In this document: positions 1 to 9,732 of the stretch, one piece after another
Layout of the letters: every line of letters begins with the position of its first letter
Position numbering within the stretch: the stretch's first letter is position 1
Assembly (NCBI GenBank): GCA_028565635.1
Contig: JAOXYB010024302.1
Location: 1-16,255 of the forward strand
Origin: Phoronis ovalis
Taxonomy: Eukaryota > Phoronida > Phoronidae
Length of the DNA: 16,255 nt
Direction of reading: 5' to 3'
Program-made: the position numbers and the translations under genes
The notes under the pieces: generated by a model
What the model was told of the DNA's origin: nothing
Databases searched by the model: none
The model's input: the letters and a program-made list of their open reading frames with translations, nothing else

Positions 1-103
1 TGAAAGAGGTTTCTAACGGTATGTAATATGTATATATTGCTAAGTAAGATAATATTTTACAAAGCCATCTAACCAAAGGTGTCCGAAATTACCTACATTT
101 ACC

Positions 104-204
104 CTACGTGAGGAATTCTTGCTGATTATGCTGAACACACGCGTTTCTCTGACAGTTTTTTAAGTTTTCAAAAATACTTTTGCACATTTTAAAGTTTTTC
201 GTAC
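104..204 (-). other. Open read-through of CARD exon 2 (possible retained-intron isoform)
   Basis: The CARD frame stays open for another 33 codons beyond the GTACGA donor before a TAG at 104. If the intron is retained, or the donor is not used, the product would be a CARD-only protein of about 124 residues with a Cys/Asn/Gln-rich tail and no protease domain. I see no AATAAA downstream within the window. That the donor is used is the simpler reading. Confidence 0.3.
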
Positions 205-343
205 CTTCCTCCCTTAATGTATCAGCAAGCAACCAGTGACCTGTCATTTGGAGTATATCACAGAATCTATCGAATGCTTTGGCTCCCCTTACAAGCACAA
301 AGTCTATTAATCGTATGTTTTTATCCTCTCTGGTCTCCAGCTT
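205..343 (-). CDS. CARD gene, second coding exon (helices 4–6)
   Basis: The acceptor TGTGCTTTCAG ends at 344 and the exon begins AAG CTG GAG in phase 0. It encodes KLETREDKNIRLIDFVLVRG, then AKAFDRFCDILQMTG and HWLLADTLREEG. The donor is GAAG|GTACGA at 205/204, which leaves the exon in phase 1. The hydrophobic spacing and the RG-x-x-AFD-x-FC motif are those of CARD helices 4–6. Joined to the upstream exon this restores a domain of normal CARD length (about 90 residues). The next exon is not visible in positions 1–204. Confidence 0.82.
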
Positions 344-1917
344 CTGAAAGCACATGTGTTTATATTAATAATATACATGTTTTCACCTACGTGTATATGA
401 TGTACGTACAGTGATACAAGAGCGCTGACTTAGATTAAAGGCTGAATAAGTGGACAATACGGTTATCTTTTTCAGTAAAAATTGGAATGCCTGTACAAAG
501 TATAACGCTAGCATGTTTGAACAATATTATTTCTCTATTTAACCTCTTTCCTATATGTATGGGTAAATATCATTGGTTTCATTTGCAAATGATTGAATTT
601 AATTGCATAAAATAGAAAATTCCTGATTTGTTTGCCATTTCAGATCAACAGCCGGTTTATGTTGAGTATGTTCAAGATGCCAGTGTTGTAGTTTTCAATA
701 ATCCCACCAGGCGGTCATAAGTCGTCAATAACTTACACTTGCAATATCATTTACATTCCAAACAAATTGTATATAAGCGTGAGAAATGATAAACCTGATT
801 GAGACGATAAAATAGTACTTCCGAAGTCAGACTACAGATGCTATAAAAACATTGGATTTATAATAAAATGAAAGGAAAAATCAATTGTGTCCTATAATGT
901 CATATACTATTTAGCATCTGAAGGAAGTCAATTATAATTCTGCTTATTTAATGAAATCAGTGACTTCTTTATAAAAGAAGTCGATTTTAAATTGAATATA
1001 TGCGAATAAAACGTCTTAATGGAAGATCAAAGTAGAGGTTTGCCAGATGAACTAAATTACTGTAAAATGTACATTACTATGATGTGGTTGCCTCACCAAT
1101 GATCATTAAACTTCTGCCCTATACTGTTTAAATGTTGCGTAGCCTTTGGTATTCATAAGATTCTGTTATTGAATGAGTTGGCGAGCATTATGCTACGTAT
1201 GTTTGTTTACTTCAAAAGCGTGTCACAATGTTTCTTAACTGTCACATGTTAGAATTATGAAAGGCCGTCTAGTACCCACCAATTAACATGACAGGTACAA
1301 AAAGCGTTTCGCACTTCAGTGCAGTTAAGACCACTTTAGAAAATATTCATACAAACAATTGTCTTGTGAAAAAATATTCAATAATATGTCCTGACATTCA
1401 ATTTCTATAGAAACTGTAGAATCTTAATAAAAAGCAAAGTTTGTTTAACTCTATTTTATAAAGCCGTTAGAAATTTGATGTCGATAATAATCCTCTGAAT
1501 AAATTTATTAAGTAATTTGAAGCGTTGAATTGCTAATTATCGTTATACGAAAAACTATTTTGTTAGGCAGAATTAAACAAAACGCTTTTTTGATGTTTGA
1601 ATAAAGTATAGAGATTGGTGTTTTTTCATCACTCCGAGTGCAAGGAAATACACTAATTTTTCGTATCAACTGCTTATTGCTGAGTTATATGACAACGCTA
1701 TAATCCTTTTTCCCCGTTGCTAAGGACACAATTTTCCAAACAAAGCTTTTAAGTTAACAATGTTGATGATTTCGCCATTTACCTCAATTTCTTGTTGCAT
1801 TGTATCTGATAGCATGCGGTAATGATTAAGTTGCTCCATGAGTTGTGGTGTCCAGATAATGTTTTTAACCAGAAGCGCACGGCACTCATTTAATATTCTT
1901 CTATGCTTCGGATCCAT
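205..1917 (-). CDS. CARD-domain protein, N-terminal part (initiator-caspase-like), runs off the left edge
   Basis: Two exons (1783–1917 and 205–343) join in phase 0 to give 91 residues plus one base that form one complete CARD, the six-helix death-fold domain that pairs with other CARDs in apoptosome, PIDDosome or inflammasome complexes. Seen: it opens MDPKHRRILNECRALLVKN, continues to a helix-4/5 region with RGAKAFDRFC, and ends in TGHWLLADTLREEG. Family knowledge: a basic MxxxxRxxL start and an RGxxAFDxFC motif match the caspase-2 and RAIDD CARDs, and the T-G-x-x-x-L-A-x-x-L-R ending recalls caspase-9. A caspase prodomain is therefore most likely, but a CARD adaptor or CARD-only protein cannot be excluded, because the catalytic p20/p10 exons would lie left of position 1. 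The start is the ATG at 1917, the first in the exon and where these CARDs normally begin. Confidence 0.82.
344..1782 (-). other. Intron inside the CARD coding region (1439 bp, phase 0)
   Basis: A GT–AG intron running from GTAAAT at 1782 down to CTTTCAG at 344, splitting the CARD between its first and second halves. It is AT-rich and I see no exon, RNA gene or clear repeat in it. Confidence 0.75.
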
Positions 1918-1919
1918 GC
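1783..1919 (-). CDS. CARD gene, first coding exon (helices 1–3)
   Basis: After the acceptor TTTTTGTTTCAG, two bases (GC) precede the ATG at 1917. Forty-five codons then run to the donor GAG|GTAAAT, with the last exon base at 1783, and the exon ends in phase 0. The residues are charged and amphipathic with no signal peptide, as in a cytosolic CARD. The frame stays open for 20 codons past the donor, but those residues lose CARD similarity, which supports the splice. Apart from the two bases before the ATG, the 5' UTR must come from another exon. Confidence 0.82.
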
Positions 1920-1931
1920 CTGAAACAAAAA
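1920..1931 (-). promoter_or_regulatory. Splice acceptor two bases upstream of the CARD start codon
   Basis: On the minus strand a pyrimidine tract, TTTTTGTTTC, leads into AG and then GC-ATG. This is a strong 3' splice site placed so that only two bases separate it from the start codon. It implies either an upstream 5'-UTR exon or, in a lineage that uses it, a spliced-leader trans-splice site. The sequence alone does not separate the two. Confidence 0.65.
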
Positions 1932-4900
1932 CAAGTTACGAAAATAACGTTTATCGTTTTTACAAATCATGCAACAACAAATATGAATCGCGTTATAGTA
2001 GGAGCTGTTTTGAGTAGAATGCCACTGTGGATGTTTCATTCAGAGTTGGAATCACTTTTATTGTATATTTTAGTATTTTTAAACAAGTAGTCTTGCCTGT
2101 GAATAGAAGCTCTGCTCCCAAATTACTTATTATGAGGAAAATTAACGGAACAATAGTATTGGGCCCCTTATTGGGCTTAACTTTCGATACTATCGACCTC
2201 TAGATTTGGTTGTTCTTACTTCTTTGGTAGTAATCTCAATAATTGTTGTTCCGTTGTTGACTAAATTCTACATATGTTGAACTTATCCGAAATTGAATGA
2301 TTATTCGTGGAAATGTCTATTTTAATAATTTTTTTTCTTTAAAAAATTAACAAAAAGAGTATTCGGATTTCGTTTGGGCCATAGTATACCTGTGAATCGT
2401 CAACATAAGCCCAACGTTAACAACCTGGTCAGAATTAAAGTTACCAAAATTCTATCAAATTATATTTATTTTAAATGTATGACAAGATTTGCACACAGAT
2501 TACAGATTACAAATCATTTGCACATAATGGTAAACCAGTTACCTTCCTTTTGAATTTACCCATATTTTCAGTAGACTTTAGTAAATATTTGTGTTCTTGT
2601 TTACAAAACCGCTATTTCCGGCTTTGCTTAGTGCTTGACAACCCTTGCAAGTGGTTATTAACATTTTATCTCGATTTAGTATTAAATACATATATAGAAT
2701 GCCGATTTATCTCGCAATGAAATTTATTTTGAATTTATTATTACTTTTAGAATATTCATTTAATGAAGATATACAATTAAAAAGTCTTAAAAGCTCTGTA
2801 GGGAAATTTTACACAAGCAATAGGAATGATGAAGACATATAAATAATAAATTTTGTTCATAAACATTTTGCAATTTATGACTAGTACTGTTACAACTCTT
2901 ACAGAATATCATACACTTGCAAACGTATCTGTGTTGTCCGTCACAGTATCTTGTAGGGGGCATTTTCATAATATGTAATAACAATTCGTCGCTATATATA
3001 CACCTGTACTAGTAGTTACGCGCTGCATATAATGTTAAATGTTGCATATTCTTTAATAATATATACTGTGAACAGTCGAATCGAAAAAGCAACTTTACTC
3101 ACTGTTATTTCTTCATTAGAATAGAACAACCTATTTGCATATAAACTCTAGAAATACTTCTGACACATCTATTTTAATTTACTTTCGCAGAGTTTTATAT
3201 TGAAGTCGATTCCTTACTTTCAATTTTATACCAAAACTAATAATAAACCAAACTATCGTCTAGACTTGACGTATTCTTCAGGTGTCCTGGCTGAACAAGT
3301 ATCCGTTCATTTCATATATAAGTATATATTTAAAATTGTTCACATGGTGTTGCTGAACAAGTACTCTATATAATTTACAATGTAGCTTATATGCCAATTT
3401 TGAATTTCAAATCTGCGTCACCTAAAGATATTTATTTTCCAATTTCATATATAAAATGACTAGGTCAACAATTGTATTAAGTTATTAAAATATTTCTTGC
3501 AGCGATACAACTATTACATAAGACTCCGGGAAAATAAAAATTGAGGATTACATTTCTATTATTGAATAAGTAAGGCGTTGAACTTGATAAATCGGGATTA
3601 CATTTCTCTGATAATGATAATATATATGTAAGATATCGAACCATCACCTTAAATCATAAAAGAAACCAGCATTCTTATGAAAGAAAAGTGTATAACCACA
3701 TGTACGTCGCTCCGAAGCATGGGCTTTTTAATAGATTTCGTGTTAGATTCGTACATTTAATAAATGTCTTTATAATATTTTGGCAGAAGCTTAATTTCCC
3801 TTGTTTTATAGGCGTATTTTATTAATAATCATACTTCAAGGATACACTTGCGAAATGTTAAGAAATTATAAGAAATTGACAATAAAAAAACTTACTTAAT
3901 AATTTCTGATTTCCATTATCCGTTGCTAACCTGTCATGCATGCCACCGTTCACATATTATAGTATATATGTGCAGCACATACTTTTATATGGGCGGCTAT
4001 TTGTAAATATATTCACGCTCAATATGTCAATAGGTTTTATATTAACAAAAAGGCAAAATATAATCTGTGCTGACTGTTTACATTGTACACACACACTACA
4101 CCTTGAGTACAGTAACCAGATTCTTATAGAAACCACACAATGATCTCGCGTTAAAATGATAACTTTATCATTTTTCTTTATAATTGAAGTAATATAAATC
4201 TGTCATATATTTTTATACCATCGGCTACCTCGATCTCAGCCCTATTCAATGAATTTTGAAACTATATATGCCCGGGTATATATGCTACAACACTGTGAAA
4301 CCGTGTAACGACTTCAACGAATGACAACTCTGTCAACTTTCTTAGCGACTGATTTTTGAAGTAATCAAATGTCCACGTCATAACAATAGGTAATAAACTT
4401 ATCACTTAATTTTGTTACGAGTTTAATTACGTGTACGGAGGCTGTGCCTTATTTCAGATAATCAATGTAAGTAAAGAAGCATTTTGCAGTGCATTCTTTT
4501 GACTTTGTGTTCACTGCATAAAGGTTGTCGATTCCATCGAATGTAAAGAATACGATATCTGATTTAATATCTAGTCAGTAGGCTACAATATCTGGTCGTT
4601 TTTACATAGTTTCTTTTTTACCAAACTGGTGTGTTATGCAGTTGTTTTTATTGAAGTGACGAAAAACATTGTTAAACAGTGGAGCCTATGTACTGTGAAA
4701 TATGAGAAAATAGGAGTATTTTATCGTATTACATTCACAAGAAACCTTTTGACTTAAAAGTTAAAATAGACGCTCATTGTAATATTTAATTAGTACATTC
4801 AGTAATTTAAAACATTTTCACTTGCACCAGGCATTTGGAATATCAAGAAGTAATTATTATACTCAATTTTAATAATGAAGTAACGTCTTTTTTCAATATG

Positions 4901-6039
4901 GTTATTGTTTCTTGTTTGTTTTTGGTATTTGTGCTATGTTGAGGAGTAAGCAACAGATAGAATTTCGCTAATTCAACTGCCTTGTTTTTAAACTATTCAA
5001 TCATTTTTACTAGCGAGGTATATGTTTTGCCATGCTGAGTATTTCTTTAACAGCAGTCTAATGTCATCGCTACTAGAGGTATCCATCTTATATAGTAAAC
5101 TCCCAGAAACATGCATAAGTTGGGTTCATGGTTTGATGTAGTGACATTGATAAATTAAATAATGTATGGTGTCTACCTGCGTTTATATATGCATTAGCAT
5201 TTGCTATTGAAGCTAGTTTATAAAGAGGATCATTCCTTGCTCAGAATGGCTGCGAAACTATTTCTGTAACCTTTATATTAAGGACGCTTTACAACCAAGT
5301 AAAGACAGGCGGTTTCATATGTTTGTATATTACAGGGCGATCAACTAACTCGACTGAAATAACGTTACTATAACGTTATAATGCTGTACAAGGGACGAAT
5401 GTCGTTATAATGAATTCTAATGTGTCTATCAGGTGGTCTCCAACCAGTCATAGTTAAACATTTTAGTCATCGTGACTGCTTGAAACATACAGTCATGCTA
5501 ACATTTTCTGGACTTTTCTTTCCTCACTAGTAGCTGGAATTACAACAGAACATGCCCCAGCTCAAGGTACCATAATAATAGTTCAGGGGGTACCACTGTG
5601 CTTGCATTTTTACATGTCTGTGTATATATTGAAAAGCTCATTTTTTATTAATAAAAATTCAAGAAGCCGAGGTTAGCAGAAATTACGGATCTGCTATAAT
5701 TTAGTTAAGAACAAACAATTGTAGGTGCAAGACTATTAATTTTAAAAAAATATATGCTATACTTGAATTCAGGAATTGTTTTATGCTAAGTTATACCGAA
5801 ATAGCAACCTCTAGCGGCACATATGCGAAGTAAAATCCCTTATCCCACTGCTTAAAGTGACAATTTAATTATATTCCAATACCTATTGCCTTTAGATTGT
5901 GGCGTGTGCAAATGCAAGTATCGCTAAGCTAACGATCCTCGTGCAGCCACAGAAAAGTCTACCTAGTTCGTCACACTTTCAAAATATTTTTTTGCATACA
6001 GTGTTAATTTTATAAAAATCAGAGTGGTAATGTAGCGTA
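1932..6039. other. Long AT-rich stretch with no recognised gene
   Basis: About 4.1 kb upstream of the CARD exon. Open frames on the plus strand at 2475–2842 and 3940–4143 are short, AT-driven and resemble no protein I know. The only structure noted is a weak foldback (ACGGAACAA at 2145–2153 with its complement at 2246–2254) and short 12–13-bp direct repeats near 3291/3349 and 3545/3595. It may hold 5'-UTR exons or regulatory DNA of the CARD gene, but none can be pointed to. Confidence 0.5.
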
Positions 6040-6324
6040 TTAACTACTGCAGTATTGGTGGATTACGCTTGCAACGATTGATATTTTGAAAGTGTGTGTA
6101 TCGTGGGTAATACAGCACCTTAAATAACTTTTGTCTGCGCCTGGTAAAAACGTGTTCCCGATACAAATTACGTACTCAGCTTTGGAAATCGAGCCCTGGC
6201 CGGCGTTAAACATTTTTATCGCCTGAATAACTACTCTTTTGAATAGAAACCCTTTATGCGGATTTTGGAAATTATATTTCGGTATATTGTTTTTATGGAA
6301 TGTTGACAAGTCTATATTAACGTG
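6040..6324 (-). CDS. Candidate exon or frame-shifted continuation, unknown protein
   Basis: I do not recognise this. An open frame directly downstream of, and out of register with, the 6345–6647 frame. It starts after a possible acceptor (TTTATAATTCAG followed by GAACACG) and runs to a stop at 6040. The middle encodes MFNAGQGSISKAEYVICIGN and TFLPGADKSYL in a locally GC-richer patch. Phase does not allow a simple splice from either donor I considered in the upstream frame (GTTTGT phase 1, GTATTG phase 2) to this phase-0 acceptor. It is therefore an unrelated exon, a frame-broken remnant, or chance. Confidence 0.22.
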   Translation of the reverse strand, partial: HVNIDLSTFHKNNIPKYNFQNPHKGFLFKRVVIQAIKMFNAGQGSISKAEYVICIGNTFLPGADKSYLRCCITHDTHTFKISIVASVIHQYCSS

Positions 6325-6344
6325 TTCCTGAATTATAAAATTCA

Positions 6345-6647
6345 TGTATAAAACCAATACTTAAAATACAAACCATATTTTGTATCCTTAGTTTCCGTAC
6401 TATACAGTTCTTCATACATTTCATCAGGTAATTCTCCAAGGTTCGTTTTTGAGCAAGATAGTCGGCAATATAGACTTTCTACGACACCTAGCGACGGCCT
6501 TTTACCTGTGGTAAATGAGATCCGGCCCTGCAAGCTTCCTATTCGCGATCGGCTAGAATGAGATGACATAGTTCCTTGAGGTACTTTTTTGTCATCTGAA
6601 GTAATTTTCGCATCGTTTTTGGTTCTTGGAGTTTGTTTGCTTGACAT
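6345..6647 (-). CDS. Candidate first coding exon, unknown protein
   Basis: I do not recognise this protein. An ATG at 6647 in a good context (AAAATGT, A at -3) opens a frame of 101 codons to a TGA at 6342–6344. The product begins MSSKQTPRTKNDAKITSDDK, a Lys/Ser/Thr-rich stretch likely to be disordered, and continues with ISFTTGKRPSLGVVESLYC and an acidic ELPDEMYEELY segment. Base composition is more balanced than in the flanks, which favours coding. The acidic part is followed by KDTKYG, where a GTTTGT donor in phase 1 is possible, so the true exon may end near 6373. An open frame of this length can occur by chance in this much AT-rich DNA. Confidence 0.4.
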
Positions 6648-6703
6648 TTTATATCGGCGTATGCTAGTTATCAACAATTAATACCTTCCTAAATGTTTCA
6701 CAA

Positions 6704-6750
6704 TTGCTCATGAGTTAGCTGCATTGCTTGCTCATAAGTAGTTGCGTTGC
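6704..6750. repeat. Two-copy 23–24-bp tandem duplication
   Basis: TTGCTCATGAGTTAGCTGC-ATTGC (6704–6727) is followed at once by TTGCTCATAAGTAGTTGC-GTTGC (6728–6750), with a few substitutions and one indel. It lies 57 bp upstream of the candidate ATG at 6647. Confidence 0.6.
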
Positions 6751-7689
6751 TTGTTTTGGTCTTACAACTAAAACAAAGCCGGGAATCCATGTAATTCCAA
6801 ATTCGACAGATTTCATGAGTATCTGGTCTCCGCCAGGTAAAGACTATCCATCTTGTAGTTTAAATTAAAATACAACACTATGCAACGTTGCTGTACAGGG
6901 AATATACGACGTAACGCTACAGACTATTGCGATTATGACGTATTTACAAGCCAGTAAGACGTTGTTGCCAAGTTTCCTCCTTATGACACAAGCATATAAC
7001 CTGTAGGTTTTGGAGATTTGTTCGATCGCTTTTTCTGGAAACTTCAATGTATTACAGTGTATTCTTGATTACCAACTTGAATTGTAAGATTCAAATATAA
7101 AGTTGGGTAGTGATTCTGATTAAAATGATTTGAGTGAGTCAAATATATAGTTAGGGCTGATTAATCGTCCGAATGATTCAAAATGACTAGGGATTCAAAT
7201 TGTTCATACTGACTAACGAATCGCCTCTTGAACCGATTAAAATGCAAGAATTGCCGCCAAAATTAAATTGACTTTGTTTGACCGTTTAAGTCTATTTTGG
7301 GAGGTATTTTTTGATGTACTTATGCATATTTCATTGGGTGGGGGGGGTCTTTTTTGTATTAATTTTATTAACTTTTTGAATGACTCCTAAAATATGACTC
7401 CCAAAGGAGGGGTAATTTAATTAGACCCTCGGTCATTATATTTTAAGGGTATTATTTACGATCGCACTGTTACACTTGTATAAAGATTTAAGACGGCAAG
7501 CGCTCGTACATAAGGATGATATGTAAAATTTGCTTCATCAATTTCTTTCCCTGTGACACTGTCTCCTATCGAATTTAACGCTTGATTACGTACACTTGCT
7601 TGACTATAAAACAAAGGATGGTTTTGGGTCACTAGCCTATTTTTAGTATCTGGTCACTGGTGATCATTTCCACAGTTGAAGGAATGAGC
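6751..7689. other. Non-coding stretch with weak internal repeats
   Basis: No gene is recognised. Between 7090 and 7187 two diverged ~49-bp units share the start TCAAATATAWAGTTRGG and a later GATTMAAATG-like segment, suggesting an old tandem duplication. A run of eight G lies at 7340–7347. A weak minus-strand open frame at 6865–7047 looks like chance. Confidence 0.4.
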
Positions 7690-7824
7690 CTAGCCCATGT
7701 TTTCAAAGTCCCTCATAATTATCATATGTTTCATTTGGTATCTCTGTTCATTAATACTAGTAATGATAGCAGAGAGTAGAAGAGTCATTGCAGATAAAGC
7801 CATGGAAATTGTATAGTCGCAGAA
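7690..7824 (-). CDS. Weak candidate terminal exon with one hydrophobic segment
   Basis: I do not recognise this. After a plausible acceptor (TTTTACCATACAG) the frame reads FCDYTISMALSAMTLLLSA, continues IITSINEQRYQMKH and then a charged tail ending in DFENMG and a stop. A ~20-residue hydrophobic helix followed by a basic/polar helix would suit the last membrane segment of a channel or receptor, but this is only a shape argument. No partner exon was found. Confidence 0.15.
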   Translation of the reverse strand, partial: FCDYTISMALSAMTLLLSAIITSINEQRYQMKHMIIMRDFENMG

Positions 7825-8121
7825 CTGTATGGTAAAATTATGTATATAACTGATGAAAGTGTTTTCACTTGGACTGGATGAGCACTGATATTTCAGTAAC
7901 AACGCTTCTCAATTATGAAGTCCAAATTTTACTTTATTAGTTTTAGTGATGTTGGAATAAAATTTATTATGTACAAGAGTTTTGATTTTATTTGTCAAAA
8001 CAAAATGAAACTACTATTCGATTTGTGATTTACAGCATGATAAAGTTTATATAACCACTAACTGTTTTAGTACATTGCTTTTACTTGCAATAAAAAAAAC
8101 GATAGTTTATTTATGATATCC

Positions 8122-8337
8122 CATGTTCCAACATGGCTTTTCAAACAAGCCCCTAACAAAGTGAAATTCTGCAAAAAATACACCCCTAAAGAAGTGACTT
8201 TTGGAAAAAAACACCTCTAAAGAAGTGCCATACCTCTAAAAAAACACCCCTTTTCGAGATTTCAGCAAAAAACAGACCCTAAGCGCACCGGTGGTTCGAA
8301 AAACATACCCTTTCACGCGAAATTTTGTTGGAACATG
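8122..8337. repeat. ~32-bp minisatellite framed by 11-bp inverted repeats
   Basis: About five diverged units of roughly 30–33 bp fill 8147–8310, each with a core like ACACCCCTAAAGAAGTG followed by an A-rich end (GCAAAAAA or GGAAAAAA). The block is bracketed by CATGTTCCAAC at 8122–8132 and its exact complement GTTGGAACATG at 8327–8337. This looks like a small repeat element, not a simple array, but I see no clear target-site duplication. A run of ten C follows at 8361–8370. Confidence 0.6.
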
Positions 8338-8479
8338 CGTACCCACTTTCATATTGACTGCCCCCCCCCCTGGAGTCTTATTGAAAATCAATAAGCTTTG
8401 CTAAACACAGCACGGCCGGTAACACATAATGACACGAGGTGAATTAATCCCATCTTCAGGTTACAGCAACAATCGGTAG

Positions 8480-8600
8480 TACTACTCGTAGTTTTGTCTC
8501 CAGTGATTGTAGTGGTGCGATGGGTTGGTATGACTGTGCTGGTACTGGTTGCTATGGCTGTTGGTGGGCTGGTTGCTGTGATTGGGCTGATAACAAAGTT
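8480..8600. repeat. GT/TGG-rich low-complexity tract
   Basis: The plus strand here is dominated by TGG, GGT and TGCT steps (for example GGCTGTTGGTGGGCTGG). On the minus strand it reads as a Thr/Ser/Pro/Ala-rich open frame, which is what such low-complexity DNA produces, so I do not call it coding. Confidence 0.5.
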
Positions 8601-8774
8601 CGACAACCGATCTTCAACAGTATTGCCGAACCTATTCCATGTTATAATTGTATAGTATGACCCGGACAAACTTTGGACCACATTCAGAAGTGTTAACGTA
8701 AAATTCTTTTTCCAACGTTTAATTGTGATCTGCCGCTAAAGGTTCTGGACCTCTGTTTTGTAATACTGAATGAT

Positions 8775-8815
8775 CTTGCATGTGTGCAAGGATTAAATTG
8801 ACAGCTATGACGTCA
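8775..8815. promoter_or_regulatory. Palindrome and CRE-like site, function unproven
   Basis: CTTGCATGTGTGCAAG (8775–8790) is a 6-bp inverted repeat around TGTG, and 18 bp further on lies a perfect CRE/ATF octamer, TGACGTCA (8808–8815). Such octamers bind CREB/ATF proteins in animals, but one copy far from any confirmed promoter may be chance. Confidence 0.2.
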
Positions 8816-9126
8816 CAATTGCCTGCACGTTTGAGGTGCGTCACTGCACTATGGTATTATTTTAGACAGGCAGGAAATACCCAGACTACTGCCGCATAAT
8901 TTAAACCGGCCATCAAAGATGTATATATGTTTGTACTGTTACAGCAGATGATAAAATTAATGTGCATGTGCAAGTTTCTGAATGTATTTGGTTCAGTATA
9001 TTTTGCTATTGGAAACATACGTTTAAATATGCAATTCTTTTAAAAAAAGTTACATGAACTATATAAAATGTACAAATGGAAGCGAGATCGAGATCATATT
9101 CTGGCTTAAGATATGCTAGAACACAA

Positions 9127-9393
9127 TTAACTTAGCCATAATTGCAATTTTTCCCCTTTTGCAATATACCTGTTATATAACTTTCCTGCTGTATTGTGAA
9201 GTGTCATGGGTTCCGGAATGGGGTTAAGTATAGTGCGACGTGATAGTTTATAATATCGTCTGGTGTATTTAGTTAGTAACTGATGTTTTAGTAGGTAGTA
9301 TGCTGCCACCAGTACGCGCGCAATCACTGTTCTATTGACAACCTGAATTGTGGCCCTGGCTACTGTTGTAGATCGTGACGCTCCTTCACCCAT
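9127..9393 (-). CDS. Candidate small basic protein, unknown
   Basis: I do not recognise this. The ATG at 9393 has a strong context (GCAATGG) and opens 88 codons to a TAA. The protein starts MGEGASRSTTVARATIQVVN, has a mildly hydrophobic stretch (VIARVLVAAYYLL), then a very basic YTRRYYKLSRRT, then NPIPEPMTLHNTAGKLYNR. Local G+C is higher than in the flanks. A phase-2 donor (AACAG|GTATAT) lies after LYN near 9169, so this could be a first exon. The basic, tyrosine-rich run could be mitochondrial or nucleic-acid binding, but nothing in it identifies a family. Confidence 0.3.
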   Translation of the reverse strand: MGEGASRSTTVARATIQVVNRTVIARVLVAAYYLLKHQLLTKYTRRYYKLSRRTILNPIPEPMTLHNTAGKLYNRYIAKGEKLQLWLS

Positions 9394-9732
9394 TGCATAA
9401 AAGTGAGAGATATGATGGAGACATTGCTTAATTACTTATCATATTATGATGCTTGCATATGCATAGTTCAACAACATTATAAGGAAATATCGTGAAAAAT
9501 CTATTTGCTGCCTTCCTTTCTCGGTAGAATTTACACTAGTATTGTCCGTTATTACTAAGTGGACTTTGCCGGCAATGGACGGTATAAAATGGATCCACCC
9601 TAGCTAAATATATCAACTTTTGATTTTCAGTTCGCGATTTTTCTCTATCAGCGCAGCCGACATGAATTTTGAACCAAACCAATCTTTTTCTTTGCCTCGA
9701 GAGCATCCACAGTATTTGAAAAATTACATATG

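Noticed and set aside
1-20. Possible further CARD-gene exon after TTACATACCGTTAG on the minus strand
   Set aside because: The pyrimidine tract is weak and only a few codons are visible before the window ends.
2475-2842. Two overlapping plus-strand open frames
   Set aside because: Composition is plain AT-rich background, no splice or start context stands out, and such lengths are expected by chance.
8388-8681. 97-codon minus-strand frame rich in Thr/Ser/Pro
   Set aside because: It begins at a non-ATG codon and its composition comes from the GT/TGG-rich low-complexity tract.
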